DNA from: Hydrogenophaga intermedia | Lineage (GTDB): Bacteria > Pseudomonadota > Gammaproteobacteria > Burkholderiales > Burkholderiaceae_C | Length of the DNA: 64,000 nucleotides | Direction of reading: 5' to 3' | NCBI RefSeq assembly: GCF_000723405.1 | Contig: NZ_CCAE010000007.1 | Coordinates: 62,001-126,000 of the forward strand | Part shown: piece after piece, positions 15,174-23,284 of the stretch | Layout of the letters: every line of letters starts with the position of its first letter | How positions within the stretch are numbered: position 1 is the stretch's first letter | Program-made: the position numbers and the translations under genes | Notes under the pieces: generated by a model | The model's input: only the letters and a program-made list of their open reading frames with translations | Told to the model about the DNA's origin: nothing | Databases searched by the model: none

Positions 15174-17448
15174 TTTCAACGACACGCACACCCCTGTTCC
15201 TCGTGACCTCGGCGCCGAACGCGAAGCGATCCGCGCCGAACTGCTGGCGCGGCTGGAATCGATGCTGGCCGCACTGTTTCCGGCAGGCCGAAAGCGCGGC
15301 GGCAAGTTCCTCACCGGCGACGTACTCGGCAGTCCGGGCGACAGTCTGGAGATCGTGCTCGATGGCGACAAGGCGGGCCTGTGGACGGATCGCGCCACGG
15401 GCGACGGCGGCGACATCTTCGCGCTGATCGCCGCCCACCACGGCATCGATGCCCACGCCGGCTTCCCGCGCACGCTCGACGCGGCGACCGAACTGCTCGG
15501 ACGTGCTCCGATGGCGCTGGCGCGCAAATCGAAGAAGGAAGCGCCCGTCGACGACCTCGGCCCGGCCACCGCGAAGTGGGACTACCTCGACGCCTCCGGC
15601 AAGCTGATCGCGGTCGTCTACCGCTACGACCCGCCCGGCAGGAAGAAGGAGTTCCGCCCGTGGGACGCGCGCCGCCGCAAGATGGCTCCGCCCGATCCGC
15701 GGCCGCTCTACAACCAGCCGGGCATGGCCAGCGCCGCGCTGGTGGTGCTGGTCGAAGGCGAGAAATGCGCGCAAGCGCTGATCGACGCAGGCATCGCCGC
15801 CACGACCGCGATGCACGGCGCGAACGCCCCGGTCGAGAAAACCGACTGGTCGCCGCTGGCGGGCAAGGCCGTGCTGGTCTGGCCCGACCGCGACAAGCCG
15901 GGCTGGGAGTACGCGACGCAGGCGGCGCAGGCCATCCTGTCGGCGGGCGCGAAGACCTGCCACATTCTGTACCCGCCCGAAGAAGCGGCGGAAGGCTGGG
16001 ACGCGGCGGACGCCGTGGCCGAAGGCTTCGACGTCGCGGCCTTCCTCACCCACGGCCCGCGCCTCCAGATGCACGACATCGACGAGGATGCCGCGCCGGT
16101 CGTCAGCAGCGACGAATCGGTGTGGGGCACCGAAGATGCGCTGGCGCTGGCCTTCACCCGGCGCTACCACCGCGACTGGCGCTACGTCGCGGCATGGGGA
16201 CGCTGGCTGGTGTGGGACGGGCACCGCTGGCGCACCGAGGACACGCTGGCGGCGACCGACCTGATCCGCAGCGTCTGCCGCCACGCCGCCGTCCACGCCG
16301 ACAACCCGAAGATCGCCGCCAAGCTCGCCACCTCCGGCACGGTCGGCGGCGTCGAACGGCTGGCGCGCGCGGATCGCAGGCACGCGGCCACCACCGCCGA
16401 ATGGGACGCCGATCCGTGGCTGCTCAACACGCCCGGCGGTGTGGTCGATCTCAAGACCGGCAGGCAGCGCACGCACGACCGTGCCGACCGGATGACCAAG
16501 ATCACCACGGCCACGCCCGGTGGCGACTGCCCGATCTGGCGGCAGTTCCTCGCCGAGGTCACGGGCGGCGATGCCGAGCTACAAGCCTACCTGCAACGCA
16601 TGACCGGCTACGCGCTCACCGGCTCGACGCAGGAGCACGCGCTGTTCTTCCTCTACGGCACGGGCGCGAACGGCAAGTCGGTGTTCGTCAACACGCTGGC
16701 CACGATCTTGGGCGACTACGCGGCCAACGCGCCGATGGACACGTTCATGGAGACGCGCACCGACCGGCATCCGACCGACATGGCGGGTCTGCGCGGCGCA
16801 CGGTTCGTCGCCGCCATCGAAACCGAGCAAGGGCGGCGTTGGGCCGAGTCGAAGATCAAGAACCTCACGGGCGGCGACAAGATCTCCGCGCGCTTCATGC
16901 GGCAGGACTTCTTCGAGTTCTTCCCGCAGTTCAAGCTGTTCGTCGCGGGCAACCACAAGCCCGCCATCCGCAACATCGACGAAGCGATGAAGCGGCGTCT
17001 GCACCTGATCCCGTTCACGATCACCGTGCCGCCCGAACGCCGCGACAAGCATCTCCAGCAGAAACTCTTGGCCGAGCGGGACGGCGTCTTGGCGTGGGCG
17101 GTCCAGGGCTGTCTCGACTGGCAGCGTCTGGGTCGGCTCGATCCGCCGCAGCAGGTGCTCGAAGCGACCGAGGAGTATTTCGAGGCCGAGGACGCGCTGG
17201 GCCGCTGGCTCGACGAACGCTGCGTGCGCGACGCCAACGCGAAATCGCTGACCGCCGAACTGTTCAACGACTGGAAGCAGTGGGCCGACTCCGCAGGCGA
17301 GTTCATCGGCTCGCAGCGCCGGTTTTCCGACCTGCTCATCACCCGTGGCGTCGAGAAGTGGCGCAACACGGCGGGCGTTCGCGGCTTCCGTGGCATTGGC
17401 CTCAAGAACCCGCCCATGCCCGCTTACACCCCATACGCCGACGACTGA
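15166..17448 (+). CDS. Primase-helicase, P4 alpha-like family
   Basis: 760 residues. The N-terminal third carries a TOPRIM-like region (VVLVEGEKCAQAL near residues 190-202 and VLVWPDRDKPG near 240-250). A D5_N-type linker follows, and then an SF3 helicase with Walker A GTGANGKSVF near residues 497-506 and the later IRNIDEAMKRRLHLIPF arginine region. P4-family proteins unwind and prime phage or plasmid DNA at an origin in the cytoplasm. This is the core replication protein of the element; an origin may lie in the intergenic stretch just downstream, which has inverted repeats. Confidence 0.9.
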   Translation: MLDFNDTHTPVPRDLGAEREAIRAELLARLESMLAALFPAGRKRGGKFLTGDVLGSPGDSLEIVLDGDKAGLWTDRATGDGGDIFALIAAHHGIDAHAGFPRTLDAATELLGRAPMALARKSKKEAPVDDLGPATAKWDYLDASGKLIAVVYRYDPPGRKKEFRPWDARRRKMAPPDPRPLYNQPGMASAALVVLVEGEKCAQALIDAGIAATTAMHGANAPVEKTDWSPLAGKAVLVWPDRDKPGWEYATQAAQAILSAGAKTCHILYPPEEAAEGWDAADAVAEGFDVAAFLTHGPRLQMHDIDEDAAPVVSSDESVWGTEDALALAFTRRYHRDWRYVAAWGRWLVWDGHRWRTEDTLAATDLIRSVCRHAAVHADNPKIAAKLATSGTVGGVERLARADRRHAATTAEWDADPWLLNTPGGVVDLKTGRQRTHDRADRMTKITTATPGGDCPIWRQFLAEVTGGDAELQAYLQRMTGYALTGSTQEHALFFLYGTGANGKSVFVNTLATILGDYAANAPMDTFMETRTDRHPTDMAGLRGARFVAAIETEQGRRWAESKIKNLTGGDKISARFMRQDFFEFFPQFKLFVAGNHKPAIRNIDEAMKRRLHLIPFTITVPPERRDKHLQQKLLAERDGVLAWAVQGCLDWQRLGRLDPPQQVLEATEEYFEAEDALGRWLDERCVRDANAKSLTAELFNDWKQWADSAGEFIGSQRRFSDLLITRGVEKWRNTAGVRGFRGIGLKNPPMPAYTPYADD

Positions 17449-17458
17449 CAGCCATGCC

Positions 17459-17561
17459 GACGCATCCGACTGACACATTTGACGCACTACGTCGTAACTT
17501 TCCCCGCGCGGGCGCGTGCGCACGTCTCATGGGAGTTTCGATACCGAGTGTCGGATGCGTC
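17459..17561. repeat. 12-bp inverted repeat in the spacer after the primase
   Basis: GACGCATCCGAC at 17459-17470 is perfectly inverted at 17550-17561, 79 nt apart. Between them lie a small palindrome TACGTCGTA (17489-17497) and a GCGCG-rich stretch. This 140-bp spacer (17449-17588) is the longest within the otherwise overlapping replication operon, so it probably has a function such as an origin or operator. Confidence 0.5.
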
Positions 17562-17588
17562 AGTCCTCACCGAACGAGGAACGCAACC

Positions 17589-18065
17589 ATGACCACCACC
17601 ATCCTCGCCCTCGACTTGGGCACCACCACCGGCTGGGCGCTGCGCGGCAGCGATGGCCACATCACCAGCGGCTCCGAGAGCTTCCGCCCGCAACGCTTCG
17701 AAGGCGGCGGGATGCGCTTCCTGCGCTTCAAGCGGTGGCTCACGGAACTGAAGGCCGCGACCAGCGGCATCGACGCGCTGCACTTCGAGGAGGTGCGCCG
17801 CCACGTCTCGACCGATGCGGCGCACGCCTACGGCGGCTTCCTCGCCACCCTCACCGCGTGGTGCGAGCACCACCAGATTCCGTATCAGGGCGTGCCGGTC
17901 GGCACGATCAAGAAGCACGCCACGGGCAAAGGCAACGCAGGCAAGGAGGACGTGATCGCTGCCGTCCGCGCGCGCGGTCACGCCCCGTCCGACGACAACG
18001 AGGCCGACGCGCTGGCGCTGCTGCACTGGGCCATCGCGCAGCACGATCTGGAACGGAAGGTGTGA
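17589..18065 (+). CDS. RuvC-like Holliday junction resolvase
   Basis: 158 residues with an RNase H-like fold. LALDLGTTTGWAL starts strand 1 with the first catalytic Asp, LHFEEV supplies the Glu, and DDNEADALALLHW supplies the final acidic pair. This is the arrangement of phage RuvC-like endonucleases. It resolves branched DNA before packaging or during recombination. ATG 17589 is preceded by GAGGAA. It follows the primase after a spacer containing inverted repeats and is closely followed by two small ORFs. Confidence 0.85.
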   Translation: MTTTILALDLGTTTGWALRGSDGHITSGSESFRPQRFEGGGMRFLRFKRWLTELKAATSGIDALHFEEVRRHVSTDAAHAYGGFLATLTAWCEHHQIPYQGVPVGTIKKHATGKGNAGKEDVIAAVRARGHAPSDDNEADALALLHWAIAQHDLERKV

Positions 18066-18066
18066 G

Positions 18067-18270
18067 ATGAAGATTCCCACGCCCACCTATCGCTGTCCGC
18101 TGGCCCGCGTCCAGCCCGAGACCACCGACCTCGAAGCGATGAAACAACGCGGCTGGCGCGACCAGCACATCCTCGTCGTCAATGCCACCGACGAACGCCC
18201 CGACTTCATCGAGCGGGAGTTCATCCGTCGCCTCGGCGAACGGCTCTACGGAGGGACACGTCATGGCTGA
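18067..18270 (+). CDS. Small phage protein, unknown function
   Basis: 67 residues starting 1 nt after the RuvC-like stop and overlapping the next gene by 8 bp. The middle (DQHILVVNATDERPDFIEREFIRRLGERLYG) looks like one small alpha/beta unit. No family recognised; the overlaps support its being translated. Confidence 0.65.
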   Translation: MKIPTPTYRCPLARVQPETTDLEAMKQRGWRDQHILVVNATDERPDFIEREFIRRLGERLYGGTRHG

Positions 18271-18661
18271 CCGTCGAACCTCGTGGACGATTGACGACGT
18301 GGCGGCGCGCTTCGAGGAAGCGGCCAGCACCGGGCGTCGCCTGCCACCCGTGCGGGTACAGGGCTACTTCAACACGTGGCCGATCATCGTGCGCAAGGAG
18401 TGGGAAGCCTTTGCCGCCGACGAGCACGTCTACCGACCGTTTCCTCCGACCCCGGACGCCATCGACCGGATGCTGGAGACGATGAAGTGGGTGCAGTGGC
18501 TGGAGGTCGAGCAACGGCATCTGGTGTGGATGCGCGCCAAGCGGTACGGCTGGCGCGACATCACCATCCGCTTCGCCTGCGACCGCACGACGGCATGGCG
18601 GCGCTGGCAGCGCGCCTTGCAGACGGTCGCCGAGCAGCTCAATGGCGTTGTCGTCGCGTAG
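18263..18661 (+). CDS. Conserved phage protein (DUF6362-like), HTH-containing
   Basis: 132 residues. The N-terminus WTIDDVAARFEEAASTGRRLPP and the later W-rich segment (WVQWLEVEQRHLVWMRAKRYGWRDI) fit a family I remember as DUF6362. The C-terminal GWRDITIRFACDRTTAWRRW looks like a helix-turn-helix, similar to sigma-like or late-regulator proteins, so it may be an activator of the late operon. It is the last gene of the early block; a tandem repeat overlaps its stop. Confidence 0.7.
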   Translation: MADRRTSWTIDDVAARFEEAASTGRRLPPVRVQGYFNTWPIIVRKEWEAFAADEHVYRPFPPTPDAIDRMLETMKWVQWLEVEQRHLVWMRAKRYGWRDITIRFACDRTTAWRRWQRALQTVAEQLNGVVVA

Positions 18662-18895
18662 TGATTTGGCGTGATTTGGCGCGCGTGGTCTGCAATGCGA
18701 GTGCATCGGCGGGCATCAGCGGTTTTTGAGCGTGCAACAAAAACCGGCTCCCGAGCGTAGTATTCAGTCCATGCTCGGGATCAGTGACGAAGAAGCCACA
18801 GTCGCTTCAAAGCCACGCTCCCGAGGCGAAATGGGCCCTTCCTGCGGAATAACCCATGCGGGGGGCGCGAGCGCGACGCTTTCCTAGCGTCAGGG

Positions 18896-18946
18896 TGCGA
18901 ACCAAGGTTCGCACGGTTCGCAGGTTCGCACCCCGTCCAGTTCGCA
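18896..18946. repeat. GGTTCGCA repeat cluster 2
   Basis: Four direct copies of (A/G)GTTCGCA at 18906-18913, 18915-18922, 18923-18930 and 18939-18946, and one inverted copy TGCGAACC at 18896-18903. The inverted and first direct copies form a perfect 20-bp palindromic hairpin (18895-18914). The same core recurs upstream of the gene at 10414. Likely binding sites for an element-encoded regulator or ParB-like protein. Confidence 0.6.
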
Positions 18947-18957
18947 CCCTTCACTCC

Positions 18958-18997
18958 AACCCGCCAACGGCATCGTCCGTCGGCGGGTTTCGTTTTT
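18958..18997 (+). terminator. Terminator-like hairpin directly before the ParB-methyltransferase start
   Basis: Stem AACCCGCC/GGCGGGTT (18958-18965 with 18982-18989), extended by ACGG/CCGT, then TCGTTTTT. The ribosome-binding TCTGGA of the next gene follows immediately. Similar elements precede the capsid gene and the DUF6127-like gene. Confidence 0.65.
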
Positions 18998-19012
18998 CTG
19001 GAACCCGAACCC

Positions 19013-20410
19013 TTGAACCTTCTGAACGTCGAGTACCGCAAGGTCGAGACGCTGATCCCCTACGCCCGCAATCCGCGCACGCACAACGACGCGCAGATCG
19101 CCAAGATCGCGGCCAGCATCGTCGAGTACGGCTGGACGAACCCGATCCTGGTCGATGGCGGCAACGGCATCATCGCGGGCCACGGGCGTCTGGCCGCCGC
19201 GCGCAAGTTGGAGTTGGCGGATGTGCCGGTCATCGAACTGGCGCACCTGACCTCGGCGCAAAAGCGCGCCTACGTCATCGCCGACAACCGGCTCGCACTG
19301 GACGCGGGCTGGGACGAGGAGATGCTGGCGCTGGAACTGGCCGAGCTGTCCCAGGAAGGATTCGACCTCGCGCTCACCGGCCTCGATGCCACCGAACTGG
19401 AATCTCTGCTCGCGGACGAGGAGGCCTCCGACGCCGAGGCGCAGGACGACGACGCCAGGGATGACGCCGACGAAGTGCCTGATGCTCCGGCCACGCCGGT
19501 GTCCCGCGCGGGCGACGTCTGGGCCATCGGCGCGCATCGCCTGATTTGCGGCGACGCTTCCGATGCCGATGTGGTTGCCACGCTGATGGCGGACGAGCGC
19601 GCGGCGCTGTGCTTCACGTCGCCGCCCTACGGCAACCAGCGCGATTACACCTCCGGTGGCATCGCCGATTGGGATGGCCTGATGCGCGGCGTGTTCGCGC
19701 GCCTGCCGATGGCCGACGACGGCCAGGTGCTGGTCAACCTCGGCCTGATCCACCGCGACAACGAGTTCGTCCCGTATTGGGAGGCGTGGCTCGGCTGGAT
19801 GCGCACGCAGGGCTGGCGGCGCTTCGGCTGGTACGTCTGGGATCAGGGGCCGGGAATGCCCGGCGACTGGCAGGGCCGTCTCGCGCCCAGCTTCGAGTTC
19901 GTGTTCCATTTCAACCGCGCCAGCCGCAAGCCGAACAAGATCGTGCCCTGCAAGTTCGCCGGGCAGGAAACGCACCTGCGCGCAGACGGCTCGTCCACCG
20001 CGATGCGCGGCAAGGATGGCGAGGTCAACGGCTGGACGCACGCAGGCCAGCCGACGCAGGACATGCGCATCCCCGACTCGGTGATCCGCGTCATGCGCCA
20101 CAAAGGGAAGATCGGCGAAGGCATCGACCATCCCGCCGTGTTCCCGGTCGCACTGCCGCAGTTCGTCATCGAGTCCTTCACCACCGAGGGCGATGTGATG
20201 TTCGAGCCGTTCGGTGGCAGCGGCAGCACGATGCTGGCCGCCGAGCGCACCGGTCGCATTTGCCGGAGCATTGAGATCGCGCCGGAGTACGTCGATGTCG
20301 CTATCCGGCGCTTCCGGCAGAACCATCCCGACACCGCCATCACCCTGCTGGCCACCGGCCAGAGCTTCGACGAGGTCGCCGCCGAACGCGAAGTCGAGGT
20401 GGCGGCATGA
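19013..20410 (+). CDS. ParB-DNA methyltransferase fusion, first copy
   Basis: 465 residues. Residues 1-110 form a ParB/Srx-like domain (NPRTHNDAQIAKIAASI, GHGRLAAARKL, YVIADNRLA). An acidic linker leads to a DNA methyltransferase with motif IV TSPPYGNQ and motif I FEPFGGSGSTMLAAE, in the beta-class order (IV before I). SPPY is commoner in N4-cytosine enzymes but also occurs in N6-adenine ones. It likely methylates phage DNA to protect it from host restriction or to control gene expression. The start is taken as TTG 19013, because TCTGGA precedes it and no ATG lies within about 100 codons. Confidence 0.87.
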   Translation: MNLLNVEYRKVETLIPYARNPRTHNDAQIAKIAASIVEYGWTNPILVDGGNGIIAGHGRLAAARKLELADVPVIELAHLTSAQKRAYVIADNRLALDAGWDEEMLALELAELSQEGFDLALTGLDATELESLLADEEASDAEAQDDDARDDADEVPDAPATPVSRAGDVWAIGAHRLICGDASDADVVATLMADERAALCFTSPPYGNQRDYTSGGIADWDGLMRGVFARLPMADDGQVLVNLGLIHRDNEFVPYWEAWLGWMRTQGWRRFGWYVWDQGPGMPGDWQGRLAPSFEFVFHFNRASRKPNKIVPCKFAGQETHLRADGSSTAMRGKDGEVNGWTHAGQPTQDMRIPDSVIRVMRHKGKIGEGIDHPAVFPVALPQFVIESFTTEGDVMFEPFGGSGSTMLAAERTGRICRSIEIAPEYVDVAIRRFRQNHPDTAITLLATGQSFDEVAAEREVEVAA

Positions 20411-21669
20411 ACTGGTTGGCCGACAAGATCGAGCAGTGGCCCACGCCGAAGCTCGTGCCCTACGCTCGCAACGCGCGCACGCATTCGGATGCGCAGGTGG
20501 CGCAGATCGCCGCCAGCATCGTGGAGTTCGGTTTCACCAACCCCATCCTCGCGGGCAGCGACGGCGTGATCGTCGCCGGTCATGGACGACTGGCCGCCGC
20601 GCAGAAGCTCGGCCTCGACACCGTGCCGGTAGTCGTGCTCGACCATCTGACGCCAACGCAGCGTCGCGCGCTGGTGATCGCGGACAACCGCATCGCCGAG
20701 AACGCCGGGTGGGATGAAGAATTGCTGCGCGTCGAACTGGAAGGCTTGCAGGACGAAGGCTTCGACCTCGACCTGACCGGCTTCGACGCCGATGCGCTGG
20801 CCGAATTGCTGGCGGGCGACGAGCTGGTCAACGAGGGCCAGACCGACGAGGACGCAGTGCCGGATGTTGGCGAAACGCCAGTGTCACGGCCCGGCGACGT
20901 CTGGCAGCTCGGCCCGCACCGACTGCTGTGCGGCGATTCGACCGTGGCCGCGAGCTACGAGGCGCTGCTCGATGGCGAGGCCGTGGACATGGTGTTCACC
21001 GATCCGCCGTACAACGTCAACTACGCCAACAGCGCGAAAGACAAACTGCGTGGTAAGGATCGCGCGATCTTGAACGACAACCTCGGCGATGGTTTCCACG
21101 ATTTCCTGCTGGCGGCGCTGACGCCGATGGTCGCGCACTGCCGTGGCGCGATCTACGTGGCGATGTCGTCCAGCGAACTGGACACACTGCAATCGGCCTT
21201 CCGCGCGGCGGGCGGCAAGTGGTCGACCTTCATCATCTGGGCGAAGAACACCTTCACGCTGGGCCGCGCCGACTACCAGCGCCAGTACGAACCGATCCTC
21301 TACGGCTGGCCGGAAGGCGGCGAGCGTCACTGGTGCGGCGACCGCGACCAGGGCGACGTGTGGCAGATCAAGAAGCCGCAGAAGAACGACCTGCACCCGA
21401 CGATGAAGCCGGTGGAACTGGTGGAACGCGCGCTGCGCAATTCCAGCCGTCCGGGCAACGTGGTGCTCGACCCCTTCGGCGGTTCCGGCACGACGCTGAT
21501 TGCCGCCGAGAAGTCCGGGCGCGTTGCGCGCCTGATCGAACTCGATCCGAAGTACGCCGACGTGATCGTGCGGCGGTGGCAGGACTGGAGCGGCAAGCAG
21601 GCGATTCGCGTGGCCGATGGCCTGCCGTTCGACGATCAGGCGGCGAGTTCCTCGCTGATGGCGCAGTGA
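20407..21669 (+). CDS. ParB-DNA methyltransferase fusion, second copy
   Basis: 420 residues, overlapping the upstream paralogue by ATGA. It has the same layout: a ParB domain (NARTHSDAQVAQIAASI, GHGRLAAAQKL, LVIADNRIA) and a beta-class methyltransferase with motif IV TDPPYNVNY, DLHPTMKPVEL and motif I LDPFGGSGTTLIAAE. DPPY indicates N6-adenine specificity. Tandem divergent copies suggest duplication followed by specialisation for two recognition sites or two bases. The 3' end overlaps a leftward gene by 34 bp. Confidence 0.9.
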   Translation: MNWLADKIEQWPTPKLVPYARNARTHSDAQVAQIAASIVEFGFTNPILAGSDGVIVAGHGRLAAAQKLGLDTVPVVVLDHLTPTQRRALVIADNRIAENAGWDEELLRVELEGLQDEGFDLDLTGFDADALAELLAGDELVNEGQTDEDAVPDVGETPVSRPGDVWQLGPHRLLCGDSTVAASYEALLDGEAVDMVFTDPPYNVNYANSAKDKLRGKDRAILNDNLGDGFHDFLLAALTPMVAHCRGAIYVAMSSSELDTLQSAFRAAGGKWSTFIIWAKNTFTLGRADYQRQYEPILYGWPEGGERHWCGDRDQGDVWQIKKPQKNDLHPTMKPVELVERALRNSSRPGNVVLDPFGGSGTTLIAAEKSGRVARLIELDPKYADVIVRRWQDWSGKQAIRVADGLPFDDQAASSSLMAQ

Positions 21670-22001
21670 ATCACGAAGCCCGTCAGGTAGGGCAGACCGC
21701 GCGGGATGCCGTAGTCGCGGCTGGTCTGGCGTCTAATCGTCCAACCCATCCACTGCTGCGTGGCCGCGTCGATGGCGTCCTGCATGCTCTTGCCGTCGAA
21801 CAGGCCGTTGTGGACTTCGTCCGCGAAGTGGCGTCCGTAGCGGCTGTCGAGGAAGGCGCGGACGATGTCGAAGTCCTCGCCCGTGGCATTGGCGACGGCG
21901 TTCATGGCCAAGGGCCACGCGATGCTGGCGTATCCGCCCATCGTGCCCCAGAAGCCCCAACCCTCGTTGCGGGTGGCGGGGATGTTGGTGTCGTTGCTCA
22001 T
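21636..22001 (-). CDS. Conserved accessory phage protein, unknown function
   Basis: 121 residues, leftward, with AAGGAG before ATG 22001. The protein has a glycine/aromatic N-terminus (NEGWGFWGTMGGYASIAWPLAM), a central ...DSRYGRHFADEVHNGLF segment and a C-terminal hydrophobic stretch. It is not clearly a membrane protein. No family name is given. Its 3' end overlaps the methyltransferase end, tail to tail. It shares a repeated leader with the DUF3489 gene, suggesting co-regulation against the phage's rightward flow, e.g. expression in the lysogen (inference). Confidence 0.7.
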   Translation of the reverse strand: MSNDTNIPATRNEGWGFWGTMGGYASIAWPLAMNAVANATGEDFDIVRAFLDSRYGRHFADEVHNGLFDGKSMQDAIDAATQQWMGWTIRRQTSRDYGIPRGLPYLTGFVIHCAISEELAA

Positions 22002-22039
22002 TTCGTGCTCCTTGGTGGCTGCGTTGCGATGCTTGTAGT

Positions 22040-22077
22040 AACGCGCTGTGCGCCGAGGAAGCCAAGCTCTTTCTGCT
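22040..22077 (-). repeat. 38-bp leader repeat, copy 1
   Basis: 33 of 38 positions match copy 2 at 22670-22707 (first 10 and last 21 identical). Each copy lies about 39 nt upstream of a leftward start codon. Copy 1 overlaps a perfect 13-bp hairpin (22054-22066 with 22076-22088) that would also terminate the DUF3489 transcript. Confidence 0.65.
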
Positions 22078-22097
22078 TGGCTTCCTCGCCGTTTCGA

Positions 22098-22631
22098 TCA
22101 CGCCACGCGGTACACGCGCTCGCCGCCCTGCGCCTTGTCCGAGGTGATGGTCAGACCGAGCTTTTTCTTGAACGCTCCGGCGAAGGTGCCGCGCACGGTG
22201 TGCGCCTGCCAGCCGGTGGCGGCGCAGATTTGATTGATGGTCGAGCCTTCCGGACGCTGGAGCATCCGGATGACCTCGGCCTGCTTGCTGTTCTCGCGGC
22301 TGCGCGGCGCGGGCTTGTCGCCCTTGGCCCACGTCGCTTCGGCGGCGGTGACGGCGGCGTCCAGTTCGGGATCGACTTCAGGCAAGGCCTTCGCGGGCTG
22401 GCTGCCGGGGCGCGGCATGCCCAGTGCGTCGTAGCCCTCGGCGGCGACGCGCCAGCCCTTGCGATCCTTGCCGTCGGGCGTGATCAGGGCGCGGTTGAAC
22501 ATGCCTTCCAGCATCTTCGTGCGCGCGCCGCCTTTGATGTTGTCGGGAAACCACTCGATCTTGCCGCCGCTGGTGTTGATGGCCTTGGCGAGGATGGCGT
22601 GCTGGGCCGGGGTGAGTTGCGTGGTGCTCAT
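22098..22631 (-). CDS. DUF3489 family protein
   Basis: 177 residues. The N-terminal half contains a DUF3489-like start (LTPAQHAILAKAINTSGGKIEWFP). The C-terminal half (SKQAEVIRMLQRPEGSTINQI, then GWQAHTVRGTFAGAFKKKLGL) is the family's winged-helix-like core. DUF3489 proteins often occur on the same prophages as DUF2924 and serine recombinases. ATG 22631 is used, with GGAG upstream; the longer open frame is not supported by a ribosome site. A DNA-binding regulatory role is likely from the fold but not known. Confidence 0.82.
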   Translation of the reverse strand: MSTTQLTPAQHAILAKAINTSGGKIEWFPDNIKGGARTKMLEGMFNRALITPDGKDRKGWRVAAEGYDALGMPRPGSQPAKALPEVDPELDAAVTAAEATWAKGDKPAPRSRENSKQAEVIRMLQRPEGSTINQICAATGWQAHTVRGTFAGAFKKKLGLTITSDKAQGGERVYRVA

Positions 22632-22669
22632 GGTCTGCTCCTTTGCAGTGGTTGATTGGGATCGTGATG

Positions 22670-22707
22670 AACGCGCTGTTCCCGATGGAAGCCAAGCTCT
22701 TTCTGCT
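22670..22707 (-). repeat. 38-bp leader repeat, copy 2
   Basis: Upstream of the DUF3489 start at the same distance as copy 1 has from its gene. It also abuts the start of the late operon at 22748. Copy 2 lacks the second arm of the 13-bp hairpin seen around copy 1. Confidence 0.65.
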
Positions 22708-22747
22708 CGCACAGGAGCCATCCAAAAAATGATTGAAGAAGGTGCCG

Positions 22748-23284
22748 ATGGGACTCTCGATTCGCGCCTACGCGCGCCACCGTGGCGTCTCCGACGCGGC
22801 GGTGCGCAAGGCCATCGCGACTGGTCGCATCACCCCGGAGGCCGACGGAACCGTTGATCCAGAACGCGCCGATGCGGAGTGGGCGCGCAATACCGAAGCG
22901 CCGCGCAGCGGCACGCGGACGAAGCCCGTGCGTGTGGCGGTTCCGCCCGAACCCGCGCCTGCGGGCGACGGCCAGGGTGCATTGCCCGCAGGTGGCGCGT
23001 CGCTGCTTCAGGCCCGCACCGTCAACGAGGTGGTCAAGGCGCAGACCAACAAGGTGCGGCTGGCGCGGCTCAAGGGCGAACTGGTCGACCGCAATCAGGC
23101 CATCGCCCATATCTTCAAGCTGGCGCGCGCCGAACGCGATGCGTGGCTCAACTGGCCTGCGCGCGTGTCGGCGCAGATGGCGGCGCGGTTGGCGGTCGAT
23201 CCGCACACGATGCACGTCGCGCTGGAGGCCGCCGTGCGCGAGCACTTGCAGGAACTGGGCGATCTGCGCCCGCGCGTGGACTGA
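22748..23284 (+). CDS. Terminase small subunit-like protein
   Basis: 178 residues. The N-terminal HTH (LSIRAYARHRGVSDAAVRKAI) resembles Nu1-type DNA-packaging proteins. A Pro/Ala linker and a helical C-terminal domain follow (KVRLARLKGELVDRNQAIAHIF). It would recognise the packaging site and deliver DNA to the large subunit encoded next, with which it overlaps by one base (TGATG). ATG 22748 is chosen because AAGAAGG precedes it; the upstream TTG 22733 is less likely. Confidence 0.85.
   Translation: MGLSIRAYARHRGVSDAAVRKAIATGRITPEADGTVDPERADAEWARNTEAPRSGTRTKPVRVAVPPEPAPAGDGQGALPAGGASLLQARTVNEVVKAQTNKVRLARLKGELVDRNQAIAHIFKLARAERDAWLNWPARVSAQMAARLAVDPHTMHVALEAAVREHLQELGDLRPRVD

Larger units (their letters stand above)
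18662..19012. other. Intergenic control region between early and methyltransferase genes
   Basis: 351 bp without a gene I can support. It holds a tandem 10-bp repeat GTGATTTGGC (18661-18680), a 7-bp hairpin CCCGAGC/GCTCGGG (18750-18779), the GGTTCGC repeat cluster (18896-18946) and a terminator-like hairpin (18958-18997). The density of symmetry elements marks it as a regulatory region. Confidence 0.6.

Noticed and set aside
15381-17588. Rightward open frame overlapping the whole primase in another frame
   Set aside because: It is Arg/Ala/Gly-rich shadow sequence until it joins the genuine RuvC-like protein at 17589; only the last 158 codons are real.
18890-20326. Leftward open frame of 478 codons opposite the first ParB-methyltransferase
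   Set aside because: The plus strand holds ParB and methyltransferase motifs; the antisense frame has none.
21219-22655. Rightward open frame of 478 codons across the second methyltransferase end and the leftward genes
   Set aside because: Crosses two real genes on the other strand and has no coherent domain.
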